Below, piece by piece: positions 11,436 to 23,146 of a stretch of 64,000 bases of DNA. The translations under genes were made by a program, and so were the position numbers. Under the pieces are notes generated by a model. The model saw only the letters and a list, made by a program, of their open reading frames with translations. It was not told the DNA's origin and searched no databases. Every line of letters starts with the position of its first letter. The first letter of the stretch is position 1. The DNA is from Limonium bicolor. Its lineage: Eukaryota; Streptophyta; Magnoliopsida; Caryophyllales; Plumbaginaceae. Location: contig CM041778.1 of the NCBI GenBank assembly GCA_023374045.1, forward strand, positions 292,183,533 through 292,247,532. The letters run 5' to 3'.

Positions 11436-12179
11436 AAGGAAAAATATTATTACAAAAAAAGAAAAAAAAACATTCATCCCTTTAGTCTGCGCGCTCGCTT
11501 TCCATTCCATCTCTTTTGTTTTAATTTGTCTAAATTATCTTAACTATAATCTTGTAGGTAAGAATTTGCCATAGGATAGCAGTATACTTTTCTTGCATTG
11601 TTTATACAACTTTTACGTTAATTCTTTCCTGTCCTGATATATGAATCTTTCTTTTTTCAGTAAATTTTTTCTACATTCTGTGCTTCTCTTTGATATCACG
11701 TAAATTAGATTCGATCTGATCGATGCATGGGCTTGCCAATCCTATCGACAAGTAAAGAAGTTCCGACGGTGGGACCAAATTCTTTATTATATCAGTACAC
11801 TTCAAGAAAAGAACCCCGTGGCTTTGGTTAAAAAACTTCAAGAAACGAACTGAATAGATTCTTTTATTATTATTAAACTGATGACAAGTTATAGAATATC
11901 TGCTTTTATGACGTTGGGTTGGGATCAGTTATCAGGGAAGGTCATGTATAAATAAAGGCAAATTCTTGCCTACACCTCGATGTACAGAGATGGCTACATA
12001 CAGCAGGGTACGGAGGGAGCGTGCGCAAGCGAAATAGATTTATTATTTGTTTTTCATTTTTTCCTTGCCACCTTGCTGCGCCACGTCCCTTTTCTTTGTT
12101 TTTTTTCTTTGTTTTTCTTTTTTTTTTCGTGTTGCGCTTCCTTTCTTTTTTCTTTTTTTTATGCTTTTACTTTCATTTT
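11436..12179. other. Spacer between foldback elements, no gene
   Basis: Low-complexity T-rich DNA. TATAAATAAAGG at about 11947 resembles a TATA box, but no credible ORF follows. GGGAGCGTGCGCAAGCG near 12015 resembles GGGAGCATGCGACAG near 10707, suggesting that the two foldback elements share outer sequence beyond the arms. Confidence 0.4.
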
Positions 12180-13400
12180 CAAAATTTAAAAATCTTTAAA
12201 TTAATATAACTTTTAATATATATTGTCTAAAATGAAAAAAAATTATATCATTATTCATATAAATTCAAGCTCTTCAAAACAGGACTAGTCATGGATATGT
12301 TTTGACAACTTTACAAAAAATATTTTTACATGTATAGTACACAACGTAAAAAAAACTTGTACAGATGGTCATACAAAACCTGTATAAATGTTCATTAAAA
12401 CATGTACATCCACACATAAAAACTTGTACATCATCGCAATAACTCGACAGGTTTTTAGGGTTTGTGGTAGCGGGTTTAGGGTCTACATTTTTTAGCTATC
12501 CTAGGGTGGGTTTTGGGGTGTTTTGGGGGTAGGGTAATCTATTTGGAATTTGTTTCGTACTTTATATTGTAGCAACTAACTCGACAGGTTTTTAGGGTTT
12601 GTGGTAGCGGGTTTAGGGTCGTTAGACCCTAAACCCGCCACTGCAAACCCTAAAAAATGCCTTCGACGTTTTTAGCTATCCTAGGGTGGTTTTGGGGGTA
12701 GGGTAATCTATTTGGAAACCGTTCTATACTTTACATTGTAGCAACTAACTCGACAGGTTTTTAGGGTTTGTGGTTACGGGTTTAGGGTCTGCCACTACAA
12801 ACTCTAAAAATGTCTTCGACGTTTTTTAGCTTTCCTAGGGTGGGTTTTAAGGTGCGTGGGGTTAGGGTGATCTATTTGGAAGTCGTTATATACTTTAATG
12901 TGAGGATGTATGTACATATTTTAATGTGAGAATGTACATGTTTTAATGTGACGATGTACTGTTTAAATGTGGGAATGTACATGTTCTTTAATGAACAATG
13001 TACATGTTTGTATGGTCATATGTACATGTTTGTATGACTGTGTGTACAAGTGTTCTTCCTTATATGTACATGTTTTAATTTAAGGATGTAATATTTAATG
13101 ATTCATACAGGTTTATATGACTATCATATGCTTTAATTCGAGGATGTACATGTTTTTATGTGAGGATGTACATGTTTTAGTGAAACATTTGTACAGGTTT
13201 GTATGACAATCTGTACAAGTTTTCTTTTACGTTATGTGTTCATACATGTAAAAATATTTTTTTTTAAGTTGACAAAATATATCCATGACTGGTCTTGTTT
13301 TGAAGAGCTGAATTTAGATGAACAATGATATAATTTTTTTTCCATTTTGGACATATATATTAAAAGTTACAACAATTTAAAGTTTTTATGATAAAAAAGT
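12180..13400. mobile_element. Foldback element B, longer relative of A
   Basis: The arms at about 12184-12345 and 13244-13395 are inverted repeats of each other and clearly related to those of element A (ATTCAAGCTCTTCAAAACAG against CTTGTTTTGAAGAGCTGAAT). The interior has the same GTACATG-type minisatellite on both sides of a separate tandem block (12448-12895) rich in TTTAGGG. No coding capacity. Confidence 0.65.
12448..12895. repeat. Three tandem units of about 140-160 bp with telomere-like TTTAGGG
   Basis: Units start at about 12448, 12588 and 12750 with AACTCGACAGGTTTTTAGGG, followed by TTTGTGG, GGGTTTAGGGTC and later GGGTAATCTATTTGGAA. Unit 2 holds an internal inverted copy, with TTTAGGGTCGTTAGACCCTAAA forming a hairpin. 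TTTAGGG is the usual plant telomere repeat, but here it is scattered inside longer units, not in a clean array. Confidence 0.8.
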
Positions 13401-13464
13401 AAAAAATAAAAGAAAAGAAAAGAGGAGGACCCAGACACGGGGAGGTTTTTTTTAAAAATAAAAA

Positions 13465-13964
13465 NNNNNNNNNNNNNNNNNNNNNNNNNNNNNNNNNNNN
13501 NNNNNNNNNNNNNNNNNNNNNNNNNNNNNNNNNNNNNNNNNNNNNNNNNNNNNNNNNNNNNNNNNNNNNNNNNNNNNNNNNNNNNNNNNNNNNNNNNNNN
13601 NNNNNNNNNNNNNNNNNNNNNNNNNNNNNNNNNNNNNNNNNNNNNNNNNNNNNNNNNNNNNNNNNNNNNNNNNNNNNNNNNNNNNNNNNNNNNNNNNNNN
13701 NNNNNNNNNNNNNNNNNNNNNNNNNNNNNNNNNNNNNNNNNNNNNNNNNNNNNNNNNNNNNNNNNNNNNNNNNNNNNNNNNNNNNNNNNNNNNNNNNNNN
13801 NNNNNNNNNNNNNNNNNNNNNNNNNNNNNNNNNNNNNNNNNNNNNNNNNNNNNNNNNNNNNNNNNNNNNNNNNNNNNNNNNNNNNNNNNNNNNNNNNNNN
13901 NNNNNNNNNNNNNNNNNNNNNNNNNNNNNNNNNNNNNNNNNNNNNNNNNNNNNNNNNNNNNNNN
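13465..13964. other. Assembly gap of 500 N
   Basis: Exactly 500 N. A round number is often a placeholder, so the true gap size may differ. It cuts the shikimate-pathway gene after the codons for WEGGQY. Confidence 1.
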
Positions 13965-15255
13965 TCATACTGACCACCTTCCCATATTGGTCTAAGCACA
14001 GATAATTACTAAATCAGTCTGAATTCATTTTCAAGAGCTGTTAGCCTAAAAAAAAGTGGAATACAACTAATTATTTGGAACCTCGGATGCTATCCCCTCA
14101 GCCTCTCAAGTCCACCATACACATCAATTTACAAGTCCTATTAGCTAAACCTCTACAGTGTGTCACGTAAAGCAAGTATATTTCCCGGCGTACTTGAGCA
14201 AAGCTGAAGGGCGAGAAGAAAGCAATTTGTTATAGAGGCATGAAGATAAATATGTACAAAAGTAACCCAATTAAGACCCTCCTCTACCGTGTATCATAAT
14301 TCGGCAAACAGACCATTTCAATTTTGATTGCAGCATGTAGGGCACTAATCTCTCTAGTCTTAAACAAACTAGAGTACGTAAGATAAACATCAAGACAGAA
14401 ATTTTCAGTTCAAATTAATATGAAAAACAGGTCCCCTCCTATTTATATAATGGCCTGGGTGTCAAAGAGCAGAGAAGAGCAAAGCAAAGCAGAGTATATT
14501 ATTATTTTATTTTTCAAAAGCACAGCAAGTTATTTAGGCATACCAATAGAACTGGTACCTGCACGTAACCACAGTAGGCAAAGGAGACTGCTTGATGAGG
14601 ACTTCAAGATCAAGGCGGGGATTAAACTTCCTTAGGCAGTCAAGCCTTAGCTCGACCACATCAGCCCCGATTTCCTTGGCCTTCTTCATCTCAAGAAGCA
14701 TCTGATCCACGTTTGTGCCCATCAGTGGGGTGCATAGCAGAGTAGCATTGCTCCGTACTCCCTCAGTAGCATTCTTATTGACATTTGCAATCTGTTCGAT
14801 CGATCAAGCATAATCACAAACACGTTCTGGACAATAATAAGAGTAATGATAATATATGCTAATTTCATTGATAAAAAGGACTTGCCTGAGATACCATCTT
14901 TGTTCTAGTGTTATCTGCTTCCCCCCTTACTTTCTATTTTGTTTTGTCGCAGGTTTTTACCATAAAGAGGGTTTCACCCACCTTTGCTCTGGGATTGTTG
15001 TATAGTGAAGAAGGTAAATAGAAGGGAAATTGGAACACCAAGAAAGATTCTGCAGCTAATATAAGAATAGTGGCCTCTATGCACATGACCGATATGTTGC
15101 GAATCAAGAAGACATACTTGAAAGGATGGTGGGTGCTTGTTGAAGGATTTATGAATACTACAATAGTTATAAGAATAACTAACAGGGGAGAAGAGTTGAA
15201 GTGTAGGTAGAAAGTTCGATGAGCTAGAATTCGGGATATGAACATTAAATGCCAT
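13965..15255 (-). CDS. Bifunctional 3-dehydroquinate dehydratase/shikimate dehydrogenase, 5' exons only
   Basis: Three exons are visible. Exon 1 (15255-15118) starts MAFNVHIPNSSSSNFLP, a Ser-rich chloroplast transit peptide candidate; it ends CAA before GTATGT in phase 0. Exon 2 (14791-14559) follows a CAG acceptor in phase 0 and encodes IANVNKNATEGVRSNATLLC, then KKAKEIGADVVELRLDCL and QSPLPTVVTC. It ends AG before GTACCA. Exon 3 starts at 13991 after TTAG, restoring an Arg codon, and reads PIWEGGQY before entering the gap. This is the N-terminal type I dehydroquinate dehydratase (DHQD) domain of the plant fusion enzyme; VELRLD carries the conserved Glu and Arg. The family converts 3-dehydroquinate to shikimate in plastids for aromatic amino acids and phenolics. 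About 125 codons are seen of the roughly 500 usual. The C-terminal shikimate dehydrogenase is not in the window outside the gap. Exon 1 rests on splice phase and composition alone. Confidence 0.85.
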
Positions 15256-15627
15256 CAACACAACAAACTGCGCTTCTTTTTGTTAGCTAATTAGCCTCGC
15301 TTCTTCTCATCGTCTTCTCCGACAGGCGACAGCGAAAGGTTAGGTAGCAGAACTTCCACAAGAGAGAAGTTCAGGTAAAAATTGAGTAAGAAGAAGAGCA
15401 AAAGAGGATGGTAGAGCAGTCAGCAGCAGATTTGTTTGCTTCTGGCAGTAGTTAGCGACTTAGCGTGCTCCACCTCCACCTATTGATTGATTCAGTTTTT
15501 TTTTTTTGGAAACCGTATTAATTTTGTTCACTGTGACGTTTCCTGGTTTTTGAAAACTAGCTAGACCACGAAGGCTTTCGGGTCCAACCGTAATGTCAAT
15601 ATTCTTCTTTTCTCTCTTTTTTTTAAA

Positions 15628-16122
15628 AAAATTACATCCCACGTTTGGTGAAATTACATACGGCACTGCAAGATTTCTACAATTATTTTGTCCATTTATG
15701 TGGTTTTCGTTATTTTTCATCCAGTAACTTTTTTAATATTTGATCAACTTAAAAGATGATTAAATGTTATCCAAAATTGATGAAACTTTACATGAATGAT
15801 TCTAAAGTGTTATATTTTTATCTAATGCCAAATTCAAAGTTAAGGTCATATATTACCTGTGGGACCCAATAAAAATACGTTCACATATCACATGTTTTAT
15901 TGGGTCCCACGGATCATGTATGAGCTTAAAAAATTTTGGATTTCATACTTATCGTTCATATAAAGTTTCATCAATTTTGGATAACATTTAACCATCTTTT
16001 AAGTTAATCAAATATTGCTAGATGGAAGATAGCGGAAACCATATAGATGGACAAAATAATTTTTAAAACTTTGTAAATGAGGTGTGTAATTTCAACAAAT
16101 CATGTGGGAAATATAATTTCCC
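15628..16122. mobile_element. Long-TIR MITE upstream of the shikimate-pathway gene
   Basis: Imperfect inverted arms of about 170 bp occupy 15628-15800 and 15945-16122. The left arm has ATTATTTTGTCCATTTATGT and ATCCAAAATTGATGAAACTT; the right arm has their complements. The centre holds a smaller inverted pair, GTGGGACCCAATAAAA and TTTTATTGGGTCCCAC. No ORF. It lies about 370 bp before the start codon of the shikimate-pathway gene. A short related stretch (TAAAGTTTCATCAATTTTGG) occurs at about 3461. Confidence 0.75.
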
Positions 16123-16720
16123 GTTTTATGAGAATACATCAAGTCATTTTCTTGGACAGTATCGCATTGTTAGTTGTCACTTTGTCCGCATACGCCTTAT
16201 TATATTGCAAGTATACAGTATATAATTTAGTTATGAGTATTTTTTCTGATAATTTAGTTATGAAGAGAATCTAGAGAGTGTTGTTTTTTTAAATGAATAG
16301 AATCTAGAGAGACTAGATAACTGATAAGCAAAGAATAAAAAATTGATAACATATAAGATATGATATTCAGTCTGCAATACTAATTAAAAACAGAATACAT
16401 ACGGATTTGTCTATTGGGAAATGAAGGTTTTCAGTAGTAATACCAACTATCATCATCCATTAAGTATGAAAGCCAATGATGAATATGGGCTCGTTCTTGC
16501 GTGTAATGTATTGCCTTGTTGATTGAAGAAGAGACGACGAGATTTAGATTTTTTAGTATAGTTTGTGTGCTTGGAAAAAAAAGAGGTATGAGAAAATGAC
16601 TAAACTATGTACGTATCAATATTAAATTTGCATCAAATAAATTTCATTTTTTTTTCAATCTTCGTGGGGTTTTAGATCTATTTCATTGTGATGTTACGAA
16701 AGGTAGTTTTTTTTTAAATA
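16123..16720. other. Non-coding AT-rich DNA
   Basis: No ORF with recognisable motifs, no RNA gene and no clear terminal repeats. Confidence 0.5.
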
Positions 16721-16990
16721 TCACCAACCATTATCTATATAGAACACATAAAAGGTGACATTGGGTTTCAAAAAAAAAAAAAAAAGGTGACATGGAAGCC
16801 ATATTAGCAAAAAGACAAAATGCATGCAAATAAAGAAACAAAAGAATAGGAAAAGGTGAGAGACCCCATAAAGATTACATGCAAATGCAGAGTGGTGAAG
16901 AAAAGAGGGGAAGAGCAAACATCTAAATTGAATGTGCAGAGAAGATATTATCCCATTAACGCAAGCTACCATGATCATGACTGCTGAAAC
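16721..16990 (-). CDS. Possible first exon of an unidentified gene
   Basis: On the minus strand a pyrimidine-rich leader (about 17090-16994, with TTTTCCCCCTCGTTTTTCCC) leads to AAAATGG at 16993. The frame reads MVSAVMIMVACVNGIISSLH, hydrophobic and signal-peptide-like, and continues for 90 codons. Later residues become a low-complexity Phe-rich run, which suggests that the true exon ends earlier, for example at GCATGTAATC near 16880. A GA-rich tract lies upstream near 17235. No downstream exon could be identified before the MITE, so this may be a gene remnant or chance. Confidence 0.25.
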   Translation of the reverse strand, partial: VSAVMIMVACVNGIISSLHIQFRCLLFPSFLHHSAFACNLYGVSHLFLFFCFFICMHFVFLLIWLPCHLFFFFLKPNVTFYVFYIDNGW

Positions 16991-17795
16991 CATTTTCCAA
17001 GGTTAGAGAAGATGGAAATGAGGAAGAACAAAGAGGAAACAAAACTGTGTGGGAAAAACGAGGGGGAAAACCGGCGCGAGAGAGCTCCCGCTGCTGGAGA
17101 AGAATGGCTAAGAAGACAAAAAAAGTGATATGAAAGGTATTTGTTAGATTTGCGTTGTCTCAGTGCTGTGTTAGGATGTTGTCAAATCTGCATCATATCT
17201 GTCATCAAAGAGGAATTAAGAGTTAGTGTGTGAGAGAGAGAGCATAAGGTGTGACAAGCCCTTGTGGCTTGGTCGTGGTATGAGTGAGGAAGGCAGGTGT
17301 GTTTTTCATGTGGATGAAAAAAGTTGAAGAGTTCAGCATGTATTACATGGTGACGTGTGGATTTTTCAATGGATTATTTATGATTAATAAAAGATTATCA
17401 ATCGCATTACTTTAAAAGTTCTAAATTAAGTCCATTGAAAGAGAGAATCTTCTATAAATTTGCTAACAAGATCTTAATCGACATTTTTTTTGATGTAATT
17501 GAAATATTCATTCGTAAGGTACCAATAGGCACGTTGAGGGAATATAACAGATTTGTACCACCTGAGATAACAAGCTTAGAGGAAAGGAACAAACTCCCAA
17601 TTCCAAGTTAACCAAAATATAAAGACTAAAGGTCCCAAAAAGCAACATATCCTAATCTATAAAAACCATACACGGTTACATACAAGTAGTAGATAAAGCT
17701 AAAACTATGATTACAAATACTAGTACTCATCACTATAGACCAACCTATGTGCTTAATACCATTGAATATTGTCTTTCTGGTGGCCTTAACTACTA

Positions 17796-18025
17796 CTCCC
17801 TCCGTTCAACAATAACCGTCATTTTAGAAACTTGCACACTTATTAAGAAAAGTAGGACAATGACGCATGTGCCCCTACTTTTTACTTTTCCATTTAGATA
17901 ATAATTATTTTTATATTGAATAGTAGGGGTAAAAGTGGAAAGAAATGTGTCAAAAAGCTAGAATGACAGATATTTTTGAACAAGAATCACATCCTAAAAC
18001 GACAGATATTAATGAACGGAGAGAG
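17796..18025. mobile_element. Stowaway-type MITE, 230 bp, TA target duplication
   Basis: The ends are CTCCCTCCGTTC and GAACGGAGAGAG, the standard plant Stowaway (Tc1/mariner) terminal repeats, flanked by TA on each side (17794-17795 and 18026-18027). No ORF. Confidence 0.9.
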
Positions 18026-18284
18026 TAGTTCATAACAAATGCTATGGTTACCCGCCATGAAGGAAAGCTCCAAAGTAATATGACATGTTACGAACTATAG
18101 CTAAAAACAGTTGTGGAGAATGATTTTATCGGTATGAAAGAGGGGTCTCAAAATGGTTCTTGACAAAAAAAAACATAAATCCTAAAAATTCTCATTCTGA
18201 AGGGTGAAAACCTGTTATTCTGGCATCCCTCAAATACCTATTAATCGTTCGTCTTCCATAAAGCTTCAAAGGGAATGCCAGTGA

Positions 18285-20319
18285 AATTATTTCTAGAATT
18301 TTGAAATGATTTTTGAAATAATTTTGGAATTTTGAAATGATTTAGTGAATTTTAGTTAAAAATGAATTAAATGGATGGACAGTTTAGGTATTATCAATGG
18401 GTTTTTTGTTAGGAGGTGAGGGGGAATCTTGAGTGAGAAGTTGAATGAAGGAATCAAATATTCTCTTTTGTTTTGTTTTAATCAAACGAGAATGAATTGA
18501 AGTGAGATTAAAACTTTTGTGGCTTTTTAAGTTTTTAGAAATTTTCATGATCTAAAAATGGGTAATTAATTCATGATTGGATCCAACTTTTTTGGGCTTT
18601 AGGGATATGAGAATTGTTTTGAATTTTGAAAATCATTTTAAAGTTTTTAGGAGAATTGTTTGAATACTTAAAAGAATTTTCTAGAGAAGAACTTTAGGAA
18701 ATGTTGAGAAGAGTTTTATGAAAATATTGAGAAGAATTTTCTACAATATTTAAGAAGATATATATTATTGAGAATAGTTTTCTGCATATTGAATAAAAAA
18801 GTTCTGAATATTGAGTGGGTTTGTTTTTGAATTTGAAATGATTTTTTGGAATGACCTGAGAAATGATTTCTGAATTTTGAATTTCGAAATGATTTCTAAA
18901 TTTTGAAATGAATTTTGAAGTTATAAATGATTTCTGAATTTTGAAGAATGTTGAAATGAATTTTGAAGTTGGAAATGATTTTGAATCCTTGAAGAATCTT
19001 AAAACGATCTTTGAAGTTAGAAATGATTTCTGAATCTTACATGATATTTGAATTTATTTTGAAGTGTTTTTGAATTTAAATTTATTTTTGAAATTTTGAA
19101 ATGATTTTTGAAAATTTGAAATGATTTTAAAACTTTAGAAATTATTTCTAGAATTTTGAAATGATTTAGTGAAGTTTAATTAAAAATGAATTAAATGGAT
19201 GGACAGTTTAGGTATTATCAATGGGTTTTGTTTTTAGGAGGTGAGGGGAATCTCGAGTGAGAAGTTGAATGAAGGAATCAAATATTCTCTTTTGTTGTGT
19301 TTTTAATCAAAAGAGAATGAATTGAAGGGAGATTAAAACTTTTTGTGGCTTTTTGAGTTTTTAGAAATTTCATGATCTAAAAATGGGTAATTAATTCATG
19401 ATTGGATCCAACTTTTTTGGGCTTTAGGGATATGAGAATTGTTTTGAATTTTGAAAATCATTTTAAAGTTTTTTGGAGAATTTTCTGGATACTTAAAAGA
19501 ATTTTCTACAATGCTGAGAAGAACTTTTGGAAATGTTGAGAAGAGTTTTATGAAAATATTTAGAAGAATTTTCTACAATATTTAAGAAGATTATATTATT
19601 GAGAAGAGTTTTCTACATATTGAATAAAAAAGTTCTGAATAGTGAGTGAGTTTGTTTTTAAATTTGAAATGATTTTTTGGAATGACCTTAGAAAATTTTC
19701 TGGATTTTGAAGTTCAAAATGATTTCTAAATTTTGAAATGAATTTTGAAGATAGAAATGATTTCTGAATTTTGAAGAATGTTGAAATGAATTTGAAGTTG
19801 GGAATGATTTTGAATTCTTGAAGAATCTTAAAACGATATTTGAAGTGTTTTTTTAATTTAAAATGATTTTTGAAATTTTGAAATGATTTTTGAAAATTTT
19901 GAAATGATGTTTAAACTTTGAAATGATTTCCGGAATTTTGAAATGATGTTAACTTTTGAAATGATTTCCGGAATTTTGAAATAATTTTTGGAATTTTGAA
20001 ATGATTTTGTGAATTTAGTTAAAAATGAATTAAATGGATGGACAGTATATTTTGATTCTCAGAAATTGAATATGAAATGAAATTGGGATCTTGAGGGACA
20101 ATTTTTGGTATTATGCTGAGGGGGAATCTTAAGTGAGATGTTGAGTGAAGAGATTTGATATTCTCTTTTGTTGTGTTTTTTTAATCAAAAGAATGATTTG
20201 AAGTGAGTTCAAAACTGTTTGTGGTTTTTTGAGTTTTTAGAAATTTTCATGATCTAAAAATGGGTAATTCATTCATGATTAGATTCAATTTTTTTTTTGT
20301 CTTTAAGGATGTGATTTAG
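18285..20319. repeat. Tandem duplication, unit about 0.83 kb, about 2.4 copies
   Basis: The marker GAATTAAATGGATGGACAGT recurs at about 18364, 19188 and 20028, each followed by the same order of motifs (AATATTCTCTTTTGTT, then AAAAATGGGTAATTAATTCA). The units are dominated by variants of TTTTGAAATGATTTTTGAAA. The array lies inside the third giant-LTR copy. Confidence 0.85.
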
Positions 20320-20880
20320 TAGGGGTGTTCATGGAAAACTGGAACCGTCAAACCGGACCGAAACCGGTGAAACCGAAACCGGAAACCCGGTTAACCGAAG
20401 TCGTTTGCCGGTTCGGTTATTTAGTTTCCCGGTTCCGGTTACGGTTATTGATTTTGATGAATCCGGTTAACCGAAAAAACCGTTTAAGCATTTAATTTAT
20501 TAATTTTTTTAATTTTTTGAGTATAAGTATAAAACTATATGGTTAATTATTAGATTTACCAAAAATAAATATACAATTATAAAGTTAATGGTTAGAATTA
20601 TACCAAAACCAATAAAATTTTATCAAAATCAGCGGTTAACCGGTTTAATATCGCACCAAAACCGGAAAAACCACACATTGTTTACAAATTATAAGAAAAA
20701 AACACATAAATATACATCATTTCGGTTAACCGTTAAACCGGTAAAACCGCACCGAAACCGACGGTTAACCAGTCCCGGTTAACCGCTTCTAAATGAACCG
20801 GTTACGGTCATCAAATTTGACTAACCGATAATCCGGTCCGGTTAACCGAAAAGCCGGTTAACCGGTTATGAACACCCCTA
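20320..20880. mobile_element. hAT-type MITE rich in CCGGTTAACCGG, exact 8-bp TSD
   Basis: A perfect 13-bp terminal inverted repeat, TAGGGGTGTTCAT and ATGAACACCCCTA, encloses 561 bp. The target duplication TGATTTAG is exact (20312-20319 and 20881-20888). Both halves contain many copies of AACCGG, GGTTAACC and GAAACCG, so the whole element can fold back. No ORF. It interrupts the giant-LTR copy. Confidence 0.95.
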
Positions 20881-21146
20881 TGATTTAGGGTAGGGAGTCA
20901 CCTCAACCATAAAAGTTCATGGTCACTATGGTTTATTTCTAGAGCCACCTATTATAGTCCGGTTTGGCTAGCCATAGATTTGGCTCAAATTGAATTTGAA
21001 ATTAAATTTGGGCCGAAGGGTATGTCAGCCCAACCCAACACAATGCAAGACAGTAAAAATACAAACATTGTAAAGCCTATGTACAACGAAGAAGTACAAG
21101 AGAGCAAGTAACCATGATGAACAAATGAACTCCGGACAAAAGCTTA

Positions 21147-21562
21147 GGGCATCCACAATGGTGTGGATTCCACCCATAATGTTAAAAGAGAAAAAAGAAA
21201 ATGGTGAGGTGGAGGAGAGAGGATGTGAGAGGGGTTCTTAACAGGCATCCACAATGGTGTGGATTCCACCCATAATGTTAAAAGAGAAAAAATAAAATGA
21301 TGAGGTGGATGAGAGAGGATGTGAGAGGGGTTCTTAACTAAGACACTCTCTTTTTAGAGAACCTAGGTAAGTAAGAGAGAGATTGTGAGAGGAGATAATA
21401 AAATAATATTTGTTGGTGGGTGGAATCCACTTTCACCATTGTGGATGCCCTAAGACACCCTCTTTTTAGAGAACCTAGGTAGGTAAGTGAGAGATTGTGA
21501 GAGGAGATAATAAAATAATATTTGTTGGTGGGTGGAATCCACTTTTACCATTGTGGATGCCC
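21147..21562. mobile_element. Tourist-type MITE with a copy of itself nested inside
   Basis: The outer ends are GGGCATCCACAATGG and CCATTGTGGATGCCC, flanked by TTA (21144-21146 and 21563-21565), the PIF/Harbinger target site. A second left end (from about 21244) and a second right end (to about 21450) lie inside, so the order is left, left, right, right. The inner junctions fit insertion at a TAA, with slight erosion on the left. Confidence 0.9.
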
Positions 21563-23146
21563 TTATAAGGCAGAATTATTCTTTAATCCAGATTGAGTAT
21601 GGTGAATGATATCTGTGAGAATACTAAAAAAACGATATTATGCATCAAAATCTAACAAAGGTCACACGCATTTTTTTTACACCCCTATGTTAAGACTAAC
21701 ATATTTTCAATCACACAAACCACAAGATAATATATTAAACTCAGAGTAATATTCTTTCAATTCTACATGTCACCCTTTATCTTTTCGTTTTAGTCAAGGA
21801 TTCAAAACCTAGCATTGTAATTAACCAGGGATATTATGAAACACTAATCTGGTTTATTGTCCTCTCTTGATTAAGAGCTCAACACACAGAACATGGTTAA
21901 GGTCATATAAGACGAGGTCAGCTAGTTTTCTTTCAAAGGGGTCAATAACCTAAAACCAAGACTAGATTTAAGGCAAAGTATATGATCTAGACATTAACGT
22001 AAGCCAATGTTCTTGTTTTCTTTTAAGCGTCGGACGCAAAGATCTTGTTAAACAGGGAAACAAAAAATACTCTGAATCGACAATGAAAGAGCCAAACGAA
22101 AACGAGGAAATTACATGCTCATACATACAGGTAGAGAATGACTATTAACAAACAGAGGGTCTTCATGAAAACCAAAATTTAGCCCACAGGGAACACGAGC
22201 AGAGAAGACACAAAGATAAAGAGAAGTTAGTGTGCAAAATAAACGTATGGACATAAGAGTGACTTGCGGACGCATTTTTACCACTGCACCAGGATCAATT
22301 TTGGGTGATATTTAGACAGTCCTGTTTGTTGGATAACTCATACAAGATTTAATAGAAATTCCAATCGGCCACCAGAGAACGAATAACAGAGGTTATCTTC
22401 AGATTATAGCGAGTTCATAAGATAAACCACCACATTGGGCACAAGAAGCGATAGTTGGCTAAAGGAGATATAACAGTAGGAAATGTAATTTTATACAAGA
22501 AAGAACACATTAGTTAGATGCATATGGTAGGACTTGGATACAGGTTTGTTTCGAGTGATACCTAGTAGTGCAAGAAGGAGAAGAGAATACGGAACGCTTC
22601 AGCAAACCAAAACAAAATATCAATGAAGGGAGCATCAGTGAAACTTTAAAGGAGACGGGGGGAGGGGAAAACGATCTCCACGCACACCTTTAAGAATCCA
22701 AAAAACCCAAACCGGGTTGTCATTCATTCAAGGTGGACATGCAAACGAAACTCGTGATAAGTGTAATTGGATGTAGATAGAAATATTGAGAGCCGAAAAC
22801 AGGAAAACAGAGAGGCGAGATGAGGGAGTGGGCACCAGCTTCAGAAATAAATTTACGATAAGGCCGCATCAATCCCTCTCTCTTTTAACCATTTTCGATT
22901 CGACTCATTTGGCCAGATGTTACAACGTAAAGAGAAATCGAACATAAAGACAGAAGAAAAAGAAGGTTTGGAGGGAGACGAAGTTTAAAGAAGAAACGAA
23001 GAGAAATACCGCTTCGGGTTGAAGCTTGACTTACTCCGAGAATGAACGAAGCAAAGAAAGGAGTGAAGTCGATGAAGGGATGAGTGGCACTTCCGATGGA
23101 GCGTAAGTGACTTTGTGGTGGCTCAGTGATTTCTGAGGGAGATTTT

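Larger units (their letters stand above)
18112..23146 (-). mobile_element. Incomplete third copy of the giant Tat-like LTR
   Basis: TGTGGAGAATGATTTTATCG at 18112 matches the lower edge of the two giant LTRs (TGTGGAGGGTGATTTTTCGG at 37576 and 51467). GTTATTCTGGCATCCCTCAA follows in all three. Further along, motifs such as GGGCCGAAGGG and TTCCGATGGAGCG echo the other copies. The upper edge, GGTGTCTACA, was not found, so the copy is truncated or diverged. It has no ORF. Three later insertions sit in it: a hAT MITE, a Tourist MITE and a Copia element; a short LTR remnant probably continues just past 28370. Confidence 0.65.

Noticed and set aside
11980..12209. Plus-strand ORFs after a TATA-like box
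   Set aside because: Phe-rich translation of a T-rich low-complexity tract, with no motif.
12448..12895. True telomere or subtelomere
   Set aside because: TTTAGGG occurs once or a few times per 140-160-bp unit, inside a transposon-like element, with no uninterrupted telomere run.
13360..13999. Frames spanning the N gap
   Set aside because: They only read through N. The genuine coding part is the short WEGGQY exon at 13965-13991.
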